Assembly (NCBI GenBank): GCA_037444185.1
Contig: JBBIMW010000032.1
Location: 1-28,544 of the forward strand
Length of the DNA stretch: 28,544 nt
Source: JAILZP01 sp037444185
Lineage (GTDB): Bacteria > Bacillota > Desulfotomaculia > Desulfotomaculales > Desulfocucumaceae
Direction: 5' to 3'
Below the pieces are notes generated by a model. That model searched no databases. It was not told where the DNA came from and saw only the letters and a program-made list of their open reading frames with translations. Both the position numbers and the translations under genes were made by a program. This document shows positions 23,722 through 28,544 of this stretch, piece after piece; position 1 is the first letter of the stretch, and each line of letters begins with the position of its first letter.

Positions 23722-25038
23722 CTATTCCTTTTCCAGCTCTTTTGTGCCCTTGAGCAAAACGGCGCGGCCCACCAGCAATTCAACAGTTTTGTCCCTGAGA
23801 ATACTTTCTTTGATTAAATCAATCTGATTCTGACCCTCCAGTATTTTTCTAATTATTCCCGGGTCCTGCTTCATTTCCCCGCTCATGCGGTTTATCTCCT
23901 CATTGATGTCCTCCTCGGTGATGCTCAGGTTCTCAGCCTTGGCTATGGCATCCAGCACCAGGGACTGCCGAACACCCTGCTCTGCGTCCGGCCGCATCCT
24001 TTCCTTCAGGCTTTTTATATCAGAACTGGTAAAGGACAAATACTTCTCCAGAGTAATACCTTGACCGGCCATGCGGTGCTCCATGTTCTTGATCATTTCT
24101 TCAACACGGTTGTCAATCATTTCCCCAGGTATGTCCACCACGGCATTACCAACCGCCTTGTCTATCACTTCCTTGCGCACCTGGGCCTTGGACCGTTCCT
24201 CCGCAGCCTGTTTCAATTTTTTCGCCAGATCGGCCCTCAATTCCTCCAGAGTGTCGAACTCACTGACGTCCTTGGCGAACTCATCGTCTAAATCAGCCAG
24301 CTCCTTACGTTTTATGGACTTGACGGCCACTGTGAACACGGCGGGGTTTCCGGCCAGATCCTCCCTGCCGTAGTCCCCGGGAAACGTCACATCAATGTCC
24401 CTGGTCTCGTTTATAGTCATACCCACAACGGCATCTTCAAAACCCGGCACAAAGGATCCGGAACCAATTTCCAGCGTATAATCGCTGGCCTTGCCACCCT
24501 CAAAGGGAACCCCTTCCAGCTTGCCCTCAAAATCAATAACCACCAGGTCGCCTCTCTCAACGGCGCCATCCTCCAGGGTCACTAGTTTGGCATGGCGGTT
24601 CCGCAGGCGATCCAACTCTCTTTGCATGTCCTCTTCAGTAACTTCCTTGTCCGGATCGATAACCTCCAGATCGGTGTATTGGCCCAGATTAACTTCGGGT
24701 TTCACCAAGACCCTGGCCTTGAAAACCAGCGGCTTGCCCTCCTCCACCTGAACCAATTCCAGTTCCGGCTGCGACACCGGCTCGATGCCCGAATCCTCAA
24801 CGGCGTTAAGGTAAGCATCCGGAATCAGTATTTCAACGGCCTCCTCGAAGAGCGCCTTTTTACCTACATAACGCTCCAGTATTACCCGCGGGGCCTTCCC
24901 TTTCCTGAACCCCGGTATATTCACCTGCTTGACTATTTTCTTGTAAGCCTGATCCACCGCCCTGGCAAATTTCTCCGGCTCAACCTCAACCTCCAGCACA
25001 ACTGTGTTCTTCTCAACCTTCTCTGCGGTAGCCCTCAT
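23722..25038 (-). CDS. tig: Trigger factor, ribosome-associated chaperone
   Basis: Trigger factor binds near the ribosomal exit tunnel and shields new chains; it also has peptidyl-prolyl isomerase activity. The 438-residue protein has the N-terminal ribosome-docking domain with the signature GFRKGKAPR (residues 43-51), an FKBP-type domain (about 155-240, GDLVVIDFEGKLEGVPFEGG) and a long helical C-terminal substrate cradle. Length is typical (about 430). The ATG has AAGGAGGAG upstream. It is the first gene of the tig-clpP-clpX operon, with a promoter 140 bp upstream and a stem-loop in the leader. Confidence 0.97.
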   Translation of the reverse strand: MRATAEKVEKNTVVLEVEVEPEKFARAVDQAYKKIVKQVNIPGFRKGKAPRVILERYVGKKALFEEAVEILIPDAYLNAVEDSGIEPVSQPELELVQVEEGKPLVFKARVLVKPEVNLGQYTDLEVIDPDKEVTEEDMQRELDRLRNRHAKLVTLEDGAVERGDLVVIDFEGKLEGVPFEGGKASDYTLEIGSGSFVPGFEDAVVGMTINETRDIDVTFPGDYGREDLAGNPAVFTVAVKSIKRKELADLDDEFAKDVSEFDTLEELRADLAKKLKQAAEERSKAQVRKEVIDKAVGNAVVDIPGEMIDNRVEEMIKNMEHRMAGQGITLEKYLSFTSSDIKSLKERMRPDAEQGVRQSLVLDAIAKAENLSITEEDINEEINRMSGEMKQDPGIIRKILEGQNQIDLIKESILRDKTVELLVGRAVLLKGTKELEKE

Positions 25039-25085
25039 TAACTGCGCTCCTCCTTGACCTTTGCATCCACAAAATTATTCTTCCG

Positions 25086-25110
25086 GCACCAGATCTCTAG
25101 GCTTTGGTGC
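25086..25110 (-). promoter_or_regulatory. Stem-loop in the tig leader
   Basis: GCACCA and TGGTGC pair around a 13-nt loop, about 50 nt before the tig start. There is no T tract. It could affect message stability or translation, or be chance. Confidence 0.3.
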
Positions 25111-25178
25111 AATTTACCATACGCCATTATTGTGTCCATATTGTTATAAAGGATATTCCACAAGACTGGTATCGTTTA

Positions 25179-25207
25179 ATTATAATCCTTCGCTGGACAT
25201 AAAACAA
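25179..25207 (-). promoter_or_regulatory. Promoter of the tig-clpP-clpX operon
   Basis: The minus strand reads TTGTTT (25202-25207), 17 nt, TATAAT (25179-25184): a perfect -10 with a half-matching -35. It gives a leader of about 135 nt. No CIRCE or CtsR site is evident around it. Confidence 0.55.
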
Positions 25208-25540
25208 TATATAATTCCGGCCCGACCCTTTTTTTGCAACCAAAAAATACTGTATGCAGAATATGGAGGAAATACAGTGAGAAAATTAACTCTTTTTATA
25301 AAATACCAGAATAACGGCCTTCATCCAATTGTTGACGGTATTATGCAAAGTATGTGATAATTACTGTATTGCGCGCTTGCCAACAAGTGACGCCGGCGGT
25401 GCTGTGTGCATTGATCATTAAGGACATGGTAAAAGTTTGACAGTGTTTTCGGACATAATAGGCATTATGGTGAGTTTTCCGGTCTTTTCTTTAGGTCGGC
25501 AAAAAGGCATTAACGAATAATATGAGGAGGAACATGATTA
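25208..25540. other. Gene-poor stretch upstream of the biotin carrier gene
   Basis: This 330-bp AT-rich gap holds no convincing gene. A GTG at 25277 with GGAGG upstream opens a 26-codon reading frame ending at 25357 (starts MRKLTLFIKYQ). A TTGACA at 25437-25442 has CATAAT or CATTAT boxes only at poor spacing (11 or 20 nt), so no promoter is called. Confidence 0.4.
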
Positions 25541-25756
25541 ATGAGCACTTCGGTAAAAGCTCCCATGGTAGGAAAACTGGTTTCAGTAGACGTCAAACTG
25601 GGTGACAAGGTCAAGCAGAATGACGCAGTGGCCACCATCGAGGCCATGAAAATGTTCGTTAAAATATACTCTCCTGCGGATGGAGTGGTAAAGGACATCA
25701 AGGTCTCCGCCGGCGAGGTGATAAACCCCGATACAGTTATTATGGAGCTTGAATGA
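25541..25756 (+). CDS. Stand-alone biotin/lipoyl-attachment carrier protein
   Basis: This 71-residue protein is a single biotinyl domain: APMVGKLVSVDVKLGD at the start, the modification motif EAMKM with Lys37 as the biotinylated residue, and SPADGVVKDIKVSAGEVINP as the second half. Such free carriers serve as the gamma or BCCP subunit of decarboxylases or acyl-CoA carboxylases (methylmalonyl-CoA or oxaloacetate decarboxylase, pyruvate or acetyl-CoA carboxylase). No carboxyltransferase or biotin carboxylase gene adjoins it here, so its enzyme must be encoded elsewhere. EAMKM favours biotin over lipoate. The ATG has GAGGAGG 10 nt upstream. The usual Pro/Ala-rich N-terminal linker of larger BCCPs is missing. 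Confidence 0.88.
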   Translation: MSTSVKAPMVGKLVSVDVKLGDKVKQNDAVATIEAMKMFVKIYSPADGVVKDIKVSAGEVINPDTVIMELE

Positions 25757-25875
25757 AAATATCCTTTGAATGCTCACCATGGAAACAGCAAGCAGTGCAT
25801 GCCGTACGCCCGGCGCCTGGCTTCTCCGGAATAATTCCCCACCGCCAAAGAAATACGCCTATTTCACAGTTTGCC

Positions 25876-25904
25876 AAAAGCCGCCTGAACGGGCGGTTTT
25901 TGCC
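25876..25904. terminator. Bidirectional terminator between the biotin carrier and deacetylase genes
   Basis: GCCGCC and GGCGGT pair (one G-U) around TGAAC G, flanked by AAAA on one side and TTTTT on the other. It suits both convergent genes. Confidence 0.75.
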
Positions 25905-25926
25905 TTCATAAAATAGTCCTCACAGA

Positions 25927-26757
25927 TCATTCCGCCACCCCCGGCCCCTCTTCCAGCAGGCCGGACACCGTCACCAATTCATACCCCCGGGCCTTCAGTC
26001 CGTCCAGCACCCTGGGCAGGGCTTCCGGCGTCTGAGTGCAGGTATCGCTGGCATGCATCAATATGATGGCCCCGGGGTGCACCCTGTCCAGCACCCTCTT
26101 GATAATGGCGTCAACACCGGGCTTCTTCCAGTCAAGGGAGTCCACGCTCCACTGAATCACCCTGTATCCCAGCTGGTCCGCCACATCCAGCACCATTTGA
26201 TTGTACGCCCCGTTGGGGGTTCTAATCAGACCGGGAACTGCACCGGTCACTTCCTTTATCGACTGATGGGCTTTGGTTATCTCCTCCCTGACAGTGGCAC
26301 TGGTCTCCCGGTCCAAATCTATGTGCCGGTTACCGTGGGAAGCAATTTCATGCCCATCCCCGATCAGCCGCCTTGGGTATTCCGGATGCTGCCTCACCCA
26401 GGGGCCGGAAAGAAAAAAGGTGGACTTGACGTTATATTTGCGGAGTATATCCATTACCGGACCCGGCACCGTTGTCCCCCAGCTGATGTCAAAGGTCAGG
26501 GCCGCCACCTTGCGCTCGGTTTTAACTTTATAGATGATGTGAGGTTTAGTCCCGGCTGCTGCCCGGACAGGCTCCCGGGGAGAACTGGCCGATGCCCGAA
26601 CCTGATCGCCGGGTTTTTTTTCCACAGCCTGCGCCGGCTCTCCGGACGGCCTGTCCGACATCATAACCCCTGCGAAAAAAACCGCCGCGCCGGCGACGAG
26701 CAAAGCTGCAACTAAACCACGGCGGGCTTTTAGAAAACTTAAATAAAAAATCTTCAT
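25927..26757 (-). CDS. pdaB: Polysaccharide deacetylase, PdaB-like
   Basis: This 276-residue CE4-family protein has a membrane anchor or signal segment (about residues 14-32), a low-complexity linker and a NodB domain. Motifs are TFDISWG with Asp90, SHGNRH with His141 and His145 as metal ligands, RTPNGAYN at 179-186, DSLDW with Asp206 and LMHASDT with His235. The ISWG form of motif 1, in place of the usual DDG, is what I recall of the PdaB sporulation subfamily, needed for spore cortex stability in Bacillus (254 residues). The ATG has GGGGGGAG. It is convergent with the biotin carrier gene and divergent from the DacF-like gene 277 bp away. Substrate is inferred to be peptidoglycan. Confidence 0.85.
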   Translation of the reverse strand: MKIFYLSFLKARRGLVAALLVAGAAVFFAGVMMSDRPSGEPAQAVEKKPGDQVRASASSPREPVRAAAGTKPHIIYKVKTERKVAALTFDISWGTTVPGPVMDILRKYNVKSTFFLSGPWVRQHPEYPRRLIGDGHEIASHGNRHIDLDRETSATVREEITKAHQSIKEVTGAVPGLIRTPNGAYNQMVLDVADQLGYRVIQWSVDSLDWKKPGVDAIIKRVLDRVHPGAIILMHASDTCTQTPEALPRVLDGLKARGYELVTVSGLLEEGPGVAE

Positions 26758-27033
26758 AGAAATCTCCCCCCTTGTGGCATTGCCGGAACCAGCCGCCTGA
26801 TATAAAATATTGTCTGCCTTTTCACGATATGCGGGAAAAATGCAGCCGGAAAGAAAAATTTTCCTCTTATATTGGGAGCACGCTGAGGAAAAATAATTTC
26901 CGTGCAGACCCCCGCGCCGCCCGGGACGAAGCCGTCAGAAGATAAAAACATCCCATCCTTCCCATTCTGTCTCCTGTCTCCTGCTGGAATGAAGATTGCG
27001 GAATAAGCCCACGATTCTTACCGGGGTGATTGA

Positions 27034-28167
27034 ATGGGACCTACCGGAAAGTATATAACACTGGCATGTTTAACGGCAATAATGACTTTTTGCGCCGCCG
27101 GGCCGGCGGCGGCCAAAGACCCCGGTATTTCCGCCATGTCCGCCATTCTGATGGACGCCGGTACGGGCAAGGTTTACTATGAAAAGAAAGCATTTTTAAG
27201 AAGCGAGCCGGCCAGCCTGACCAAGATCATGACGGCCATACTGGCGCTGGAATACGGCCACCCCGGAGAAATTGCAACAATCAGCAAAAAAGCCGCGCGC
27301 ATTTCCGTTGGACAGGAAATGGGCTTGATCGAGGGAGACCGCATCACCCTGGAAAATCTGATCAAAGCCGCCCTGATATATTCGGCCAATGACAGCACAG
27401 TGGCCATCGCCCAGCATGTTGCCGGCACCGAGGAAAGGTTCATTGAACTAATGAACGCCAAGGCGCTGATATTGGGGGCCCTGAACACCAAGTTCGCCAA
27501 CACCAACGGATACCATCACCCCAACCACAACACCACAGCCTATGACCTGGCTTTAATCACCCGTTATGCCATGAATAACAGCGATTTTGCCCGTATAGTG
27601 GGCACCCCCCGGGACACCATAGAATGGGCGGACGGAAAAAAGCAAAAGGAGGTGAGCAATACCAACAGACTGGTGCGGGAACACAGTTATCCCGGCATCC
27701 TCGGAGTGAAAACCGGATCCACCATAAGGGCCGGCAATTGTCTCATCGCCGCCGCCAGGAAAAACGACCGGATGCTGATATCCGTGGTCCTGCACAGCCG
27801 GAACCGTTTCCAGGACACTGTAAGACTGCTTGATTACGGCTTCAATGAAATAGTTCCGGTGATACTTTGCCATGAATCCGAGGAATTCGGCGAAATTCCG
27901 GTGGCCAATGGCGTCCGGGATACAGTGAAGGCCGTCAGCCAAAGGGCGGTAAAGACGCATATAGACAGCGAAGACCAGAACTTGGTGGTCAGAAAAGTGA
28001 TTTTGAAAGAGCGCCTGGAAGCCCCGATATCGCCCGGCCAGGAGGTGGGCACGGCCATTTACACCCTGCGGGGCGCCGAATTGGACCGCGTGAGCCTGGT
28101 GTCCGCCAGTAAAGTAGAAAGAAGGGGGTTGTTGCACAGACTGTGGAAGTCCGTTATTTCCACTTGA
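27034..28167 (+). CDS. dacF: D-alanyl-D-alanine carboxypeptidase (DacF/DacB type)
   Basis: This low-molecular-weight penicillin-binding protein trims the terminal D-Ala from peptidoglycan stem peptides and so limits cross-linking. The 377-residue product has a signal peptide (about residues 1-27, ending GPAAAK), Ser61 and Lys64 in ASLTKIM, S117-A-N119, and K226-T-G228, all intact. The C-terminal PBP5-type beta domain follows after about residue 270 and ends in a basic amphipathic stretch. Length is close to Bacillus DacF (389). The start has GGGGTGA. In Bacillus, DacF acts in the forespore on cortex peptidoglycan; here it neighbours a PdaB-like gene, which fits wall remodelling in sporulation, but a vegetative role is possible. 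The stop codon lies inside the tRNA promoter. Confidence 0.92.
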   Translation: MGPTGKYITLACLTAIMTFCAAGPAAAKDPGISAMSAILMDAGTGKVYYEKKAFLRSEPASLTKIMTAILALEYGHPGEIATISKKAARISVGQEMGLIEGDRITLENLIKAALIYSANDSTVAIAQHVAGTEERFIELMNAKALILGALNTKFANTNGYHHPNHNTTAYDLALITRYAMNNSDFARIVGTPRDTIEWADGKKQKEVSNTNRLVREHSYPGILGVKTGSTIRAGNCLIAAARKNDRMLISVVLHSRNRFQDTVRLLDYGFNEIVPVILCHESEEFGEIPVANGVRDTVKAVSQRAVKTHIDSEDQNLVVRKVILKERLEAPISPGQEVGTAIYTLRGAELDRVSLVSASKVERRGLLHRLWKSVIST

Positions 28168-28192
28168 CTTGCCGCCTCCGATATTGCATAAT
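28164..28192 (+). promoter_or_regulatory. Promoter of tRNA-Val
   Basis: TTGACT (28164-28169), 17 nt, CATAAT (28187-28192): each hexamer matches five of six. The -35 overlaps the stop codon of the DacF-like gene. The start near 28199 would leave a leader of about 27 nt. Confidence 0.65.
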
Positions 28193-28225
28193 AACTTATG
28201 CAGCAATGACAGGACTGTAGGAAAC

Positions 28226-28300
<75 letters not shown>

Positions 28301-28302
28301 GG

Positions 28303-28341
28303 AAAACAAGGTCTCCGGAGATACCGGAGACCTTGTTTTTT
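28303..28341 (+). terminator. Terminator after tRNA-Val
   Basis: A 16-bp stem, AAAACAAGGTCTCCGG with CCGGAGACCTTGTTTT, closes on AGATA and is followed by TT. It starts 3 bp after the tRNA CCA end, so the tRNA is transcribed alone or is the last of its unit. Confidence 0.92.
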
Positions 28342-28544
28342 GCGCTTCATCCCAGCCTGGACTTGTCCCGGCAGAACACAGGCCTAGAAATAATATAACC
28401 ATACAAGTAGCGCGCCTAGAAAAAACTTGGGCCCGATAATACCGCTACAGCCCGCGATCGTGAAAAAGCACAATTCCCGCTGTTTATTTTCATGAGTTAT
28501 GCAGTTACAGGTAAATAGCACCAATTCCACAACCACAAAAAAGG
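28342..28544. other. Right edge without recognisable features
   Basis: I see no gene, tRNA or clear promoter in these 203 bp. If they belong to a larger intergenic region it continues past the window. Confidence 0.4.

Noticed and set aside
25277..25357. 26-residue ORF with GGAGG upstream of a GTG
   Set aside because: It is short, has no recognisable feature, no terminator and no clear promoter; not strong enough to call a gene.
25927..26757. Inactive deacetylase, because motif 1 lacks the second Asp (TFDISWG)
   Set aside because: The same form is, as I recall, typical of the PdaB subfamily, and the metal His residues and other motifs are intact.

Overview
The window looks like a core-genome stretch from a moderately GC-rich, spore-forming, anaerobic-type Firmicute, most likely a Peptococcaceae / Desulfotomaculum-Pelotomaculum-type organism. 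The reasons are the sporulation genes (yunB, a SpoIIIE/FtsK translocase, lonB, a PdaB-type deacetylase, a DacF-type carboxypeptidase), the valS T-box, strong AGGAGG ribosome binding sites with GTG and TTG starts, the gene order tig-clpP-clpX-lonB-lon-engB, and a tRNA 2-selenouridine synthase (mnmH). The taxonomic guess is inference from gene content; no database was searched.

Layout, left to right. (1) Positions 1-235 carry two tandem sigma-A promoters firing leftward out of the window, followed by a sequence typical of rRNA operon leaders, so an rRNA operon probably begins just beyond base 1. (2) yunB (minus) is divergent from a class A penicillin-binding protein (plus), which ends at a strong bidirectional terminator shared with the RNase P RNA gene rnpB (minus). 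(3) A leftward series follows: uppP, ftsK/spoIIIE, mnmH, a rodZ-like gene, then rnpB; the last 65 nt of mnmH overlap the rodZ-like gene. (4) At 9.3-10.7 kb three unrecognised plus-strand genes (113 aa, 33 aa, 219 aa) form the only poorly explained coding part, followed by a candidate dispersed repeat with imperfect inverted ends. (5) valS-folC (minus) is preceded by a promoter and a valine T-box riboswitch. (6) An orphan ABC-type substrate-binding protein (plus) converges on the protein-quality-control cluster tig-clpP-clpX-lonB-lon-engB (minus). (7) The right end holds a 71-aa biotin carrier protein (plus), a PdaB-like deacetylase (minus), a DacF-like D,D-carboxypeptidase (plus) and tRNA-Val(GAC) with its own promoter and terminator.

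The genes group into cell wall building and spore cortex work (PBP, UppP, RodZ-like, DacF-like, PdaB-like, YunB), chromosome segregation (FtsK/SpoIIIE), protein folding and turnover (trigger factor, ClpXP, LonA, LonB), translation (ValS, tRNA-Val, MnmH, RNase P) and folate metabolism (FolC). The T-box specifier (GUC) and the T-box UGGU match the anticodon (GAC) and the ACCA end of the tRNA-Val encoded 13 kb away in the same window.

I found no CRISPR array, transposase, phage gene, toxin-antitoxin pair or defence system. The best candidates for something undescribed are modest: the 113-aa protein with an apparent internal duplication and its two small neighbours, two inverted repeats between lonB and lon, and the 148-bp element next to folC.
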